Below, one piece after another: positions 29,958 to 39,082 of a DNA stretch of 64,000 bases (its first letter is position 1; each line of letters starts with the position of its first letter). A program made the translations under genes and the position numbers. This DNA comes from Dyadobacter beijingensis DSM 21582 (GTDB lineage Bacteria > Bacteroidota > Bacteroidia > Cytophagales > Spirosomataceae), in NCBI RefSeq assembly GCF_000382205.1, contig NZ_KB907789.1, positions 868,001 through 932,000 of the forward strand. The letters run 5' to 3'. The notes beneath the pieces were generated by a model that ran no database searches, was not told where the DNA came from, and saw only the letters and a list, made by a program, of their open reading frames with translations.

Positions 29958-29989
29958 CAAAAATGGCAGGAGAGTCAATCTCTTGCCAT
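29958..29989 (-). terminator. Intrinsic terminator of the TolB-like/barrel gene
   Basis: On the minus strand a stem of ATGGCA/TGCCAT with an inner AGAGA/TCTC pairing is followed by TTTTTG. It lies between the stop of the 1076-residue gene and the PorP/SprF start, separating their transcripts. Confidence 0.65.
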
Positions 29990-30031
29990 CTTTATAACTC
30001 TTGAATATCGCTTTTATACTGCTGGTTCAGA

Positions 30032-33000
30032 TCAAAAATCGTAACCCAATGTTACGTAAGGTATAGGCTTGTTGGTATACCCGTTGTCTACGCCCCAGGC
30101 GTAATCAAATTTGGCATAGAAACCGAAAACTGTTGTTCGTACACCGGCCCCGTAACCCATCAGGTAAGGGTTTTTGTAATTGGTAACCGTGGCACGGAAC
30201 GTCTCGTTCTCGTCCCCGATGATCTGAGTGTTGAGGCTGTTGTTTTCGCTGAATGGTCCTTTGCCGGTCCACGCGGTACCGATGTCGCCGAAGCCGACGA
30301 TCTGGAAGTTACGCAGGAAGCTCGACGTAATGGCGCCGCGGTACAGGTATTTCACGAGCGGAATGCGCAGTTCGGCATTCAGCAACATGTAGCTCGTACC
30401 CGACAACCTGTTCAGCTTGAAACCGCGGAGGTTGGTCGCGAAGTCGGCGAAGAAAATGTCGCGGTTATCGCGCTGGAAGTTTAGCGGGTTATCGCCGGAG
30501 CGGTTTTCCTTGCGGTTACCGAGCCAGTTTTCCATACCGCCGAGGATATTCTGTTTCGGTGCCTTACCACCCGAATGGCTCGCTGCCGCACGCACGGCAA
30601 GGATCAGGTCGCGGTGGATTTTCTGGTAATGACGGAAATCAAGGCTCACGCGGTTGAAACTCTCGTTGCCGTTGCTCAAACCCTGGTAAGCATCGTAACG
30701 CAATTTGAAACGTGTCCCTTCCATCATATTCATCCCGTTCACACGGGTATTGTCGAATACGAATTCGCTGCGCAAGCCGCCGTAGTTCGATGACAGGTCG
30801 GGGTTCGAAAGCAGCACGTCGATCATCCGCGTAGACGTAAACATCGGTGAAACCGAGAAGCGGCTCGTCGTCGAGAACGGATACGAAGCCGTGAACATCA
30901 GCTGGTTGAACCGGTATTTCTGGATCAGCCCTTCGGAATCATTATATAATGTCTTGCGATCAACGCGCAGTCCGAAATCAATGCGGTAGGTATTGTTGTT
31001 ATACTCGGCGAAAAGGTCGCTGTTGCGGAAATTCGACGAAATGAAGAGCCCCGCCTTGATGACATGGTTTTCGAGCAGGTCGTTCATCGAAATGGATTGC
31101 GCGTAACCAAAACCCCGGATCGGATCAATGCGCCAGTCGGAAGCGGCGTCGTTCGTGATGAACAGCCCTTTGTAATTGTAAGGACCTTTTATCGCGATAT
31201 TCTCGCGGACCGCTTTCGTGCGCGAAGCCAGGCCAGGCGTGGTCGGGAAGCTGCCGCGCGTCCTCCTCGATTCGAATGTTTTCAGGATTTCTTCATCGAA
31301 TTCGTAATTATCGGTATCGACTTCGCCTTCTTTCAATGCCAGTTTGGAAGTTTGCTGCGCCTGCGCCGCTTTCGCTGCCGAATCGGCCTTCACAGCCGGG
31401 TTAGCTGCTGCATTGCCATTGCCCGGATTGCCCGCATTACCCGCGCTCGCTACGCTGAGCGACGGCGGATTTACGGTTGCGCCCAAGTCGAAGCCGTTTT
31501 TATAGGCAGCCGTATAGTAGCCGTCATTCAAATAAGTATAAGCCAATGCGCCGCCCGCTTCTTTCAGGTTTACATCTGCATTGCGGATATTCTGAATGTA
31601 ATTCGTCAGCTGCGAGTTGGTTTGCGAAGCGCGGTTGTATTTATACAGGTTGTTGACGCCCTTGCCGTTCGACAGGTATACCACGTCGTTTTCGTCGGCA
31701 TACACCGGCGTTACTTTGGTTTTACCTTCCGTTTCCACGAGCTTCACGATGTTCTCGGACCGCGGCGTACCGTCATGTTCGAAAATAGTGTAAGACGGCG
31801 CGATGGATTTGAAATTTCCCTTATCTCCCCTGCCGAGCGAATCTACCGGCCGGTTGGAAGAGAACACCACGCGGCGCGAAGAGCCCTGAATGAACCGCGG
31901 TGAAAGGTCGTCGTAAAGGTCGTTGGTCAATGGCAATGCGGAAGCGCGTGCCACGCTGATCAGGAAGAGGTCGTTCTGGCCTGCTTTGTCTGCACTTACC
32001 GCTAGCATACTGCCGTCGTGCGACACGTCCATATCCACGATCTGATCCAGTCCGCGGATATTGCGCTTCGTTTTGATCTTGATTTTTTTAGTGCCTACAT
32101 TTTCATACATGTAGAGGTTCTTCTTGTCATTTTCATTGGCCAAAATGGTCAGCACATTGTTTTTTGACCAACCTAGCAATGGCGGCTGCGTTTTCTGCCG
32201 ACCGCCGATAATGTCGAGCTTACCCTGGCGAACCACTTTTTTGGAACCGCTCTCGCTGTCAAACAAATACACGCGATAACGTCCGTTTTTGATCTCGCTC
32301 ACGGCGGTGAATTTCTTGTCCGGGGAAATCTTAATCACCGCGCTGGCGTCGGTCACATTGAATTCGTTCAGCTTATATTTCCAGGTCGGGTTCGGGTCGG
32401 TGTAAAACTGCTCCGCGTTCTTCGACTGGTTCAGGTAGTAGGCCCGCCAGTCGCGCAGGAAGCGGTTATAGGATTGTACGCCAAGCGTCGAGGTAATGCT
32501 CGTTTGCTCGGTGCGGATAATGCGCGTAAGGTTCAGGATGTCAGAGATTTTGTCTTTCCCATAACGCTCGGCAATGTAGTTCCAGATGGAATGACCGATC
32601 AGCGTCGCATCGTCGCCCGCCATCAGTGTAGGTTTGCGCACGTTGCGGTTTTTGAAGAAATCGCGCATGTAGTCGTTCAGCTCCGGCGACCATCCTTCGG
32701 CTATATAGGCGGCCGTTCCGGTCATGAACCATTCGGGTAATGTGAGCAGCAGCGAGCTTTGCAGCGCCTCCTTCATATTACCGCCGTACAGCATGTCGTA
32801 TACGAACAAAAGGCTGATATCCCGCACCAGTTTCTTGCGGAAGCCGATCTGATCGCCCGTATAAGCCACCTCTACACGCGATTGCGAGAGGTTCAGCTTC
32901 TGGTCGCTCAGGTTATCGAGCACCGAGAGCCCCATATTGCTCTGTTCGAGCTCCGCAGGCGAGTTGTAAAGGAATATCTTGACGCGGTTGTAAGGCGTCC

Positions 33001-33262
33001 ATCCAAGAATATCTGTGATTTTATCGAATTCACTTTCAGCGTATTGGGCCGTCAGCCTGGCGAGATTGGTACCGCCCTGATAGTGATAGATTTCGAAGTT
33101 GGTCGTCCGGAAGATTTTCCAGTTGAACTTCTTGTACTGGACCCGGTTCTTTCCAAAAGTCTCCTGTGAAGGATAGCGCTGTGCTATTGAGTCATTGAAT
33201 AATCCAAAAACTGCTAAAAGACCGATCGAAAAGGTTAATGTGTAAATATATCTTCTGCTCAT
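30032..33262 (-). CDS. Fusion: degenerate peptidase-MA-like domain, TolB-like beta-propeller, Omp85-like C-terminal barrel
   Basis: A 1076-residue exported protein with a signal peptide (about 1-28). The N-terminal part (about 45-290) resembles the gluzincin peptidase-MA fold: LPEWFMTGTAAYIAEGW is the post-catalytic W..G.A.Y region. However, where HExxH is expected there is only LVRDISLLFVYDML, so zinc ligands are absent. Residues about 300-600 carry WD40/PD40 TolB-like repeats (ISPDKKFTAVSEI, DVSHDGSMLAVSAD, LSPRFIQGSSRRVVFSSNR). An Ala/Asn/Gly-rich linker follows, and the last about 330 residues look like a surface-antigen/BamA-type barrel ending PYVTLGYDF. It is probably anchored in the outer membrane with a periplasmic propeller. 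Function unknown; a structural or transport role is inferred. Confidence 0.75.
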   Translation of the reverse strand: MSRRYIYTLTFSIGLLAVFGLFNDSIAQRYPSQETFGKNRVQYKKFNWKIFRTTNFEIYHYQGGTNLARLTAQYAESEFDKITDILGWTPYNRVKIFLYNSPAELEQSNMGLSVLDNLSDQKLNLSQSRVEVAYTGDQIGFRKKLVRDISLLFVYDMLYGGNMKEALQSSLLLTLPEWFMTGTAAYIAEGWSPELNDYMRDFFKNRNVRKPTLMAGDDATLIGHSIWNYIAERYGKDKISDILNLTRIIRTEQTSITSTLGVQSYNRFLRDWRAYYLNQSKNAEQFYTDPNPTWKYKLNEFNVTDASAVIKISPDKKFTAVSEIKNGRYRVYLFDSESGSKKVVRQGKLDIIGGRQKTQPPLLGWSKNNVLTILANENDKKNLYMYENVGTKKIKIKTKRNIRGLDQIVDMDVSHDGSMLAVSADKAGQNDLFLISVARASALPLTNDLYDDLSPRFIQGSSRRVVFSSNRPVDSLGRGDKGNFKSIAPSYTIFEHDGTPRSENIVKLVETEGKTKVTPVYADENDVVYLSNGKGVNNLYKYNRASQTNSQLTNYIQNIRNADVNLKEAGGALAYTYLNDGYYTAAYKNGFDLGATVNPPSLSVASAGNAGNPGNGNAAANPAVKADSAAKAAQAQQTSKLALKEGEVDTDNYEFDEEILKTFESRRTRGSFPTTPGLASRTKAVRENIAIKGPYNYKGLFITNDAASDWRIDPIRGFGYAQSISMNDLLENHVIKAGLFISSNFRNSDLFAEYNNNTYRIDFGLRVDRKTLYNDSEGLIQKYRFNQLMFTASYPFSTTSRFSVSPMFTSTRMIDVLLSNPDLSSNYGGLRSEFVFDNTRVNGMNMMEGTRFKLRYDAYQGLSNGNESFNRVSLDFRHYQKIHRDLILAVRAAASHSGGKAPKQNILGGMENWLGNRKENRSGDNPLNFQRDNRDIFFADFATNLRGFKLNRLSGTSYMLLNAELRIPLVKYLYRGAITSSFLRNFQIVGFGDIGTAWTGKGPFSENNSLNTQIIGDENETFRATVTNYKNPYLMGYGAGVRTTVFGFYAKFDYAWGVDNGYTNKPIPYVTLGYDF

Positions 33263-33278
33263 ATTGCTTAGGCTGACG

Positions 33279-34349
33279 TCAACGGAAATATAACGAAAAA
33301 TACCTTTTTATATTCACTAGCGGGTTCAATTCTTTGCCGTAAATCAGGTGGTTACAAAACTCTTTTGCCAGAAATGGCGCGAGCGTGACGCCCTTTGTCC
33401 CTAATCCATTGAAAATACACACATTAGCAAACTCCGGGTGAATGCCGATCAGCGGCCGGCGGTCGCGCACGGAGGGACGGATGCCCGCCTGCGCACCCGC
33501 AAGCGTGTAACCGGCGTTTAGCATTGTCCGTAATTTCGATTCCAGCTCATCCGTCGCCGCCTCCGTAGCTGCCCAATCCAGCGGGTCCCAGGAATAGGTT
33601 GCTCCCACTTTCATCCTATTTTCGGACAATGGCAATGCAAATATGCCTTGATTGATGATGTACGGTTTCAGGGGAACGTCCGTGGCGATTTCCAGGATTT
33701 GTCCTTTTACAGGCGTAAACGGAAGCCAGTTGAACCATTCGTTTTGCATCGCAAAAAATCCCTGCGAAAAAATCACCTTTTTAAACCGTTTGCCCTGCCA
33801 GCTAATGCCGTCGTCGGTCCGCGAAAGATCGGCCGGATGGAAAGTCGCCTCTCGATATAAATGCTGTTTGAGGAAAAATGTACGGCTTGCGTCGAGTAAT
33901 GCGGGCAAATCGATCCAGCCGGCTTGTATTACTTCCAGCCCACCGAAATCCGCGTTAATGTAAGGTATTTGGGGTCCTGGGTCTGGCCTAGCTGCAACGT
34001 AGGGACTAATGCCCGGATCGGCCGTTTGAGCGAGATAGGTATTTTGCTCTTCTATGGAACGGAAAGGCCTGTAAATTGGCGTCAAATGCATGATTTGCTG
34101 ACCTAACTTTTCCTCCAAGCCGCCATAAAACGTTCTGGCATAAGGAAAAAGGTCGTCGGCCAGCCATGTTTTAACAAGCTTTTTCCCTGTCAACGGATTG
34201 AAAATACCCGCAGCAACCCGTGACGAAGAAGGCATGGACGAGTCCCCGACGATCTGGAAACTCTTACCCGAATCATGCAAATGCCAGGCTACGGAAGTGC
34301 CTCCTATCCCCTGCCCTACGATGAGGTATTCATAGTCAAATGGCTGCAT
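33279..34349 (-). CDS. FAD-dependent oxidoreductase (glycine/D-amino-acid oxidase family)
   Basis: A 356-residue protein with an N-terminal Rossmann FAD motif (YLIVGQGIGGTSVAWHL), VAAGIFNPLTGKKLVKTW, and the C-terminal GTKGVTLAPFLAKEFC pattern of DAO-type oxidases, related to the oxidase half of MnmC and to ThiO. The substrate is not deducible. The start at 34349 immediately follows the cmk stop (one base apart), so the two are probably translationally coupled. Confidence 0.8.
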   Translation of the reverse strand: MQPFDYEYLIVGQGIGGTSVAWHLHDSGKSFQIVGDSSMPSSSRVAAGIFNPLTGKKLVKTWLADDLFPYARTFYGGLEEKLGQQIMHLTPIYRPFRSIEEQNTYLAQTADPGISPYVAARPDPGPQIPYINADFGGLEVIQAGWIDLPALLDASRTFFLKQHLYREATFHPADLSRTDDGISWQGKRFKKVIFSQGFFAMQNEWFNWLPFTPVKGQILEIATDVPLKPYIINQGIFALPLSENRMKVGATYSWDPLDWAATEAATDELESKLRTMLNAGYTLAGAQAGIRPSVRDRRPLIGIHPEFANVCIFNGLGTKGVTLAPFLAKEFCNHLIYGKELNPLVNIKRYFSLYFR

Positions 34350-34350
34350 A

Positions 34351-35061
34351 TCAGGCTTTATCGGCGGAACGACGTCTGAGTGACAGCCCGATTTGCTCAT
34401 CGGCCAGGCGCACCACGAGTTCCACCTGCTCGTCGAGGGTCATGAAGGAATTGTCGATATAAATAGCGTCTTCGGCCTGCCGGAGCGGACTTTCGGCCCG
34501 GTTGGTATCGATATGGTCGCGCGTTTTGAGATTATCGAGGATCATGGCGAGGTCTACGATATCGCCTTTTTCCATCAGTTCCAGCTGGCGGCGCTGGGCG
34601 CGGATGAGCGGATCGGCGGTCATGAAAATTTTCAGCTCGGCCTGCGGGAAAACCACGGTACCAATGTCGCGGCCGTCCATGACGATGCCCTTCGTCTTGC
34701 CCATTCGCTGCTGCTGTGCCACCAGTGCGTGCCGCACCTCGGCCACGGCACTTACCTCGCTCACCCGTTCGGAAACGTACATCTTCCGGATCTCGTCTTC
34801 GACATTCAACCCGTTCAGGTAGGTGTCGTTGCGGCCGAGCTCGGGATGGCGGCGGAAGGAAATCTGCACTTTGGCCAATGCATTTTCGACTTCCTTCGGG
34901 TTGGTAAGACTGATATGGTTTTGGATAAAATACAGCGTAACAGCCCTGTACATCGCGCCGGTGTCGATGTAAGGGTAATTCAATTGCTTGGCAACCAGTT
35001 TTGCGGTCGTGGATTTCCCACAACTCGAATAACCGTCGATCGCAACGATAATCTTGGGCAT
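34351..35061 (-). CDS. cmk: Cytidylate kinase
   Basis: A 236-residue CMP/dCMP kinase. P-loop IAIDGYSSCGKSTTAK at the N-terminus, PYIDTGAMYRAVTL (substrate site), VMDGRDIGTVVFP, and the C-terminal lid with RAQRRQLEL. A cytosolic, essential pyrimidine-salvage kinase. It sits between an acetyltransferase and an FAD oxidoreductase in a minus-strand run. Confidence 0.95.
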   Translation of the reverse strand: MPKIIVAIDGYSSCGKSTTAKLVAKQLNYPYIDTGAMYRAVTLYFIQNHISLTNPKEVENALAKVQISFRRHPELGRNDTYLNGLNVEDEIRKMYVSERVSEVSAVAEVRHALVAQQQRMGKTKGIVMDGRDIGTVVFPQAELKIFMTADPLIRAQRRQLELMEKGDIVDLAMILDNLKTRDHIDTNRAESPLRQAEDAIYIDNSFMTLDEQVELVVRLADEQIGLSLRRRSADKA

Positions 35062-35107
35062 ATTGGGATACGTAGTTTTACAGGGCGTAAAAATACATTT
35101 TTAAACC

Positions 35108-35623
35108 TCATTCCCCGGCCAGCTTCACAAACAAATGTTCGTCCAGCACCTGGTCGTTTTTGATAATGGCCTTTCGGTGAATGGCTTCCAGCTTGTAACC
35201 GGCCTTTTCGAGCACGCGCATGGAGGCCTGATTGGTTTCGAACACCCCGGCGTAAAGCCGCGTAATGCCTGTATTTTTGAAAATCCAGTCCGTCATCTGC
35301 TTCACGGCCTCGGTGGTAATGTTCAGGCCCCAGTAGGGTTCGCCGAGCCAGTAGCCGATTTCCGCATTGTTGCGGTGAATATCCTCCTGCCGCAGCACGC
35401 CGATACCGCCCACAAATTCATCATTATAATAGATCGCCCGGTGGAAGCTCTCGCCATTGTAGCGGCTGTTGCAGAAATCGATCCAGTAGTGTGCGTCGGA
35501 CAGCGTGTAGGGCGAAGGAAAATTGTCCCTCACCTGTGCCACTACATTCTTGTTATTGGCCAGCTGCGCGAGCCGCTGGGCGATATTTCTCGTGAACGGT
35601 CCGAGCGTTACGTGTTGCTTCAT
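35108..35623 (-). CDS. GNAT N-acetyltransferase (RimJ/RimL-like)
   Basis: A 171-residue GNAT of the RimJ/RimL branch: VGGIGVLRQEDIHRNNAEIGYWLGEPYWGLNITTEAVKQM spread over residues about 70-115, ending with LYAGVFETNQASMRVLEKAGYKLEA, the acetyl-CoA binding and C-terminal family pattern. The substrate may be a protein N-terminus or a small molecule. It begins 6 bases after lutC ends, so it is part of that transcription unit. Confidence 0.88.
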   Translation of the reverse strand: MKQHVTLGPFTRNIAQRLAQLANNKNVVAQVRDNFPSPYTLSDAHYWIDFCNSRYNGESFHRAIYYNDEFVGGIGVLRQEDIHRNNAEIGYWLGEPYWGLNITTEAVKQMTDWIFKNTGITRLYAGVFETNQASMRVLEKAGYKLEAIHRKAIIKNDQVLDEHLFVKLAGE

Positions 35624-35629
35624 AGAAAA

Positions 35630-36217
35630 CTACTCGCCTTCCAGCAGGAAGACCACCATGCTGCGCGCCCCGTGCGCGCCAATGACGAGCGATTGCTCAA
35701 TATCCGCAGTTTTTGACGGACCAGCAATAAAGCAGCCCCAGCCCAGCGTGTCCTGCAAGCGTACGTATGCCTCGTGCATGTTGTCCACGAGCGCATTACG
35801 CGGGATCACGAACGCGAGATTTTGTGTAATAAATGGCAATGCGCGATGCGGAAGGTATTTATCGGAAATCCACACGGCCCCATTTTCCGCCACACCGAAT
35901 TCCGCTTCCAGGATCGCTATCTCGACCGTTTCCAGTTCGTGCGGATCGGACACGTTCAAACTAAAATCCGCCCAGGCGCTCAATGCGGGGATGGTCGTGG
36001 CACGGTTCACGATGCCTTTATAAAGCTCTTCCGCTTTTTGCGCGAGTTCTTCCCTGTTTTTCACGACGATCACTTCCGTGTAGATCGCCCCCAGCATTTC
36101 TCGGAATTTGTCTTCGGTATTGTCAAAATTGCTGGCAAAAGTCGTTACGGCCGGCAATGCGGTCGCTTCCGGTTTGTTTTGCCTGATATGGCCTAATATG
36201 CTGTCTCGTGAGCTCAT
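35630..36217 (-). CDS. lutC: L-lactate utilisation protein C (LUD domain)
   Basis: A 195-residue LutC/YkgG protein of the LUD family. Visible features are SRDSILGHIR at the N-terminus, EFGVAENGAVWISD (conserved AENGA core) and SKTADIEQSLVIGAHGARSMVVFL at the C-terminus. With LutA and LutB it forms a lactate oxidation complex that passes electrons from L-lactate to the respiratory chain, yielding pyruvate. lutB is 3 bases upstream; lutA is about 700 bases beyond lutB, past an opposite-strand gene. Confidence 0.92.
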   Translation of the reverse strand: MSSRDSILGHIRQNKPEATALPAVTTFASNFDNTEDKFREMLGAIYTEVIVVKNREELAQKAEELYKGIVNRATTIPALSAWADFSLNVSDPHELETVEIAILEAEFGVAENGAVWISDKYLPHRALPFITQNLAFVIPRNALVDNMHEAYVRLQDTLGWGCFIAGPSKTADIEQSLVIGAHGARSMVVFLLEGE

Positions 36218-36220
36218 TGT

Positions 36221-37597
36221 CTAATTTTTGCGGTTACGAACGTACCAATCGCGGAAACTTTCCTTCGGCGGCTCGGGCATATCGCGTTGTTTGTACCAGG
36301 GGTTCAACCCATTATTGACCATAAACGGCATTGCGCGCATCACGGTACGCCCCAGCCGGCCCGACCATTGATAAAACCGCGGAGCAGCCAACACGGTCGA
36401 CATCGCGCGGATACCGATTTCCTTGCTTTTAGGAACATATCCTTCCTTGGCCAATACCTGTCGCCATTTATACAACTGGTCGTGAATGTCGATTTTCACC
36501 GGACACACATTCGAACAGCTGCCGCATAGTGTGCTCGCGAATGGCAGGTCAGCATTCTTGGTCATATCCAAATTGGGGGCGAGAATGGAGCCGATAGGCC
36601 CGGCGACCGCATTATGATAGCTGTGCCCGCCGCTTCTTCTGTAAACCGGGCAGGTATTCATGCAAGCCCCGCAGCGAATGCATTTCAATGAATTTCTGAA
36701 ATCCTTGCGTCCCAGCTGTGTGCTGCGTCCATTGTCTACAATCACAATATGCATTTCCTGCCCTTCGCGCGGCTTTTTGAAATGGCTGCTGTAAGTCGTA
36801 ATAGGCTGGCCGGTAGCACTTCTGGCAAGCAGGCGCAGGAATACGCCGAGGTGTTCCTGTTTCGGGATGATTTTCTCAAAACCCATACAGGCAATGTGAA
36901 TATCTGCCAAATGCGCGCCCATATCGGCATTACCCTCATTGGTCGACACAACAAAACCCCCTGTTTCGGCGATGGCGAAGTTCACGCCCGTCAATGCGGC
37001 GCGGCGTGTAAGAAATTTATCGCGCAAATGCTGGCGGGCCGCTTCCGTGAGGTACTGCGGGTCGGTGGCGCCGGCATCGGTACCAAGGTGTTCGTGGAAA
37101 AGGTCGCCGATATCCTTCTTTTTCAAGTGTATCGCGGGCAGTACAATATGGCTTGGCGGCTCGTTGCGAAGCTGTACGATGCGCTCTCCCAGATCGGTGT
37201 CGATCACTTCGATGCCGTTCTTTTGCAGGAACTCGTTCATATGGCATTCCTCCGTCAGCATCGACTTGCTTTTCACCATTTTATCGATCTTATGCCGCTT
37301 CAAAAGCCCGAGTACGATCTCGTTATGCTCGGCCGCATTGGCCGCCCAATGCACCTGCACGCCATTTTCCTTCGCTTTTTGTTCAAAAGAAATCAGCAGC
37401 TCGTCGAGGTGCGAGAGCACATAATGCTTGATACCCGAAGCGGCCTCGCGGAGCTCCTCCCATTCGGGTAGCTGTTTGGATGATTTATCGCGCTTCTGGC
37501 GGACAAACCACAGGGTTTCGTCGTGCCAGTTTACGTAAGGTTCGTCTCTGTTGAACACCTCGGAAGCGTCCGCGTGCTCCATTACTGTTTTGGACAT
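36221..37597 (-). CDS. lutB: L-lactate utilisation iron-sulphur protein B
   Basis: A 458-residue LutB/YkgF-type protein. The N-terminal LUD-like domain contains AETGGFVVSTNEGNADMG. Two ferredoxin-type cluster motifs follow: CIRCGACMNTCPVYRRSGGH and CGSCSNVCPVKIDIH. It is predicted to carry electrons from the LutA site. Its start lies 241 bases from the divergent exported-protein gene at 37839. Confidence 0.93.
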   Translation of the reverse strand: MSKTVMEHADASEVFNRDEPYVNWHDETLWFVRQKRDKSSKQLPEWEELREAASGIKHYVLSHLDELLISFEQKAKENGVQVHWAANAAEHNEIVLGLLKRHKIDKMVKSKSMLTEECHMNEFLQKNGIEVIDTDLGERIVQLRNEPPSHIVLPAIHLKKKDIGDLFHEHLGTDAGATDPQYLTEAARQHLRDKFLTRRAALTGVNFAIAETGGFVVSTNEGNADMGAHLADIHIACMGFEKIIPKQEHLGVFLRLLARSATGQPITTYSSHFKKPREGQEMHIVIVDNGRSTQLGRKDFRNSLKCIRCGACMNTCPVYRRSGGHSYHNAVAGPIGSILAPNLDMTKNADLPFASTLCGSCSNVCPVKIDIHDQLYKWRQVLAKEGYVPKSKEIGIRAMSTVLAAPRFYQWSGRLGRTVMRAMPFMVNNGLNPWYKQRDMPEPPKESFRDWYVRNRKN

Positions 37598-37746
37598 AGC
37601 TGCCTTAACAATTAGATAATGGTATTTAAAGAAGAATAAGAATTGTACTTTTCACATTCGTTGCATTATTTCAAGTTTGCAGTTTGTTTAATAAACAACT
37701 TTTTACAAATCGAAAAAATGCTATTTTCTTGTATTGCAATATCTTA

Positions 37747-37754
37747 TACTTTTG
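37747..37754 (+). promoter_or_regulatory. Bacteroidota -7 promoter element for the small exported protein
   Basis: TACTTTTG matches TAnnTTTG exactly. The ATG is at 37839, so the leader would be about 80 nt, longer than for the other genes here, and AT-rich. Confidence 0.5.
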
Positions 37755-37838
37755 AATCAACAAAGTTTTTCGATCGGGGCATCGGAGTCTGAATTAAGTT
37801 CAGTTTAACTTTTTTTAGACATTAAAATATTAACTCCT

Positions 37839-38234
37839 ATGAAAACCAAAAACACTCTTATTATCGCGGCCTTGACCGGCTTGCTGCTATCAGGATCGGC
37901 ATTTGCTGCAAATGCCCAGGACAACATCGCTACTGCGGACAAAACTGAAAACGCTTCTACCAAGCTGACCGTTCTGCAGGTTAAACCATTGCAATTCCGA
38001 GTTTCTTATAATAATCCAATTTCAAAGAATGTTGTCGTACGTATCTTGGACAACGAGAAAAATGTTCTTTTCTCAGAAAACAAACGCGTTGACAACAACT
38101 ATCTGAAATACTTTGATTTATCAACCCTGATGGACGGCACATACACGTTCGAAATCACGGATGGTAAAGAGAAGACTGCACAATCGTTTGATATTTTGAC
38201 TACAACCAGCCGCGTTGTTTCTTCAATTAACTAA
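37839..38234 (+). CDS. Small exported beta-rich protein, function unknown
   Basis: A 131-residue protein with a clear signal peptide (about 1-26, ending AFAANAQ). The mature part is beta-rich: QVKPLQFRVSYNNPISKNVVVRILD, FSENKRVDNNYLKYFDLSTLMDGTYTFEI. This is reminiscent of Ig-like or T9SS-C-terminal-like folds (LMDGTYTFEITDG resembles the sorting-domain ending), but it is not a canonical type A sorting signal. It interrupts the lut genes: lutBC lie on one side and lutA on the other, on the opposite strand. Independently transcribed, with its own promoter and terminator. Confidence 0.75.
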   Translation: MKTKNTLIIAALTGLLLSGSAFAANAQDNIATADKTENASTKLTVLQVKPLQFRVSYNNPISKNVVVRILDNEKNVLFSENKRVDNNYLKYFDLSTLMDGTYTFEITDGKEKTAQSFDILTTTSRVVSSIN

Positions 38235-38291
38235 CAACGGGCGCTTCTCAGATTCTGAAACCGACGTGAAATTCACGTAAACTTTGTATAG

Positions 38292-38327
38292 ACCGGGGCT
38301 CAATGTATGGGCTCCGGTTTTTGTTTT
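38292..38327 (+). terminator. Intrinsic terminator after the small exported protein
   Basis: A 10-bp stem with two G-U pairs (accggggctc/gggctccggt), a 7-nt loop, then tttttgtttt. It overlaps the last bases of convergent lutA. Confidence 0.75.
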
Positions 38328-39079
38328 GTGATGCTGTTGTTCAGGATTTCGGCGATATGCTTCACCTGAACATTCGAGTTACCACGGCTGAGAATCCCGC
38401 CCAAATGCATGAGACAGCTCATATCCGAGCCGGTAATGTATTCCGCATTGTGCCGGATGTGGTCGGACACGCGGTCCTTACCCATTTTCACCGACACTGC
38501 TTCCTCGCTCACGCAGAACGTTCCGCCGAACCCGCAGCATTCATCGGTGCGGTCAAGATCGATCAATTCCAGGCCTTTGACCTGCTTCAATAACGAAACC
38601 GGCTTCGAGTAAGGCGCCGCATTCAGCTCCGACATTTGGGACAAATGCAGCCCGCGCTGCCCGTGACAACCCTGATGCAGCCCCACGCGGTACGGAAATT
38701 CCGCTTCGATGGATTCTATTTTCAAAACATCCGTCAGGAATTCGACCAGTTCATACACCTTTTTGCGCAGTACTTTCGATTCGTCGGCCCTGTTATCGGC
38801 TTTCAAATGGTCCTTGATATGCAGCACGCAGCTTCCCGAGGGCGACACGATGTAATCGCAATCCTGGAACAGGTCGTAGAAGAGGTTATCGCACGAGCGC
38901 GACAAATGTTCGAATCCGGAGTTGGCCATCGGCTGGCCGCAGCACGTCTGGTTCAGCGGAAATGTGACCGTACAGCCCAGTTTTTCAAGCAGTTCGAGCG
39001 TAGCGATCCCGACCTGCGGATAAAACTGATCGACATAGCAGGGAATAAATAATCCGATCTTCCAATTTGAGTAATTCAT
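38300..39079 (-). CDS. lutA: L-lactate utilisation protein A
   Basis: A 259-residue LutA/YkgE-type protein with two CCG-type motifs: NQTCCGQPMANSGF at about residues 40-55 and DECCGFGGTFCVSE near 195. These bind iron-sulphur or non-haem cofactors in the CCG/HdrB family. The start IGLFIPCYVDQFYPQVG is typical. It is presumably the partner of the lutB and lutC products encoded 620 bases upstream of its stop, but transcribed separately. A gene for a degenerate phosphatase-fold protein precedes it by 3 bases. Confidence 0.9.
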   Translation of the reverse strand: MNYSNWKIGLFIPCYVDQFYPQVGIATLELLEKLGCTVTFPLNQTCCGQPMANSGFEHLSRSCDNLFYDLFQDCDYIVSPSGSCVLHIKDHLKADNRADESKVLRKKVYELVEFLTDVLKIESIEAEFPYRVGLHQGCHGQRGLHLSQMSELNAAPYSKPVSLLKQVKGLELIDLDRTDECCGFGGTFCVSEEAVSVKMGKDRVSDHIRHNAEYITGSDMSCLMHLGGILSRGNSNVQVKHIAEILNNSITKQKPEPIH

Positions 39080-39082
39080 TTT

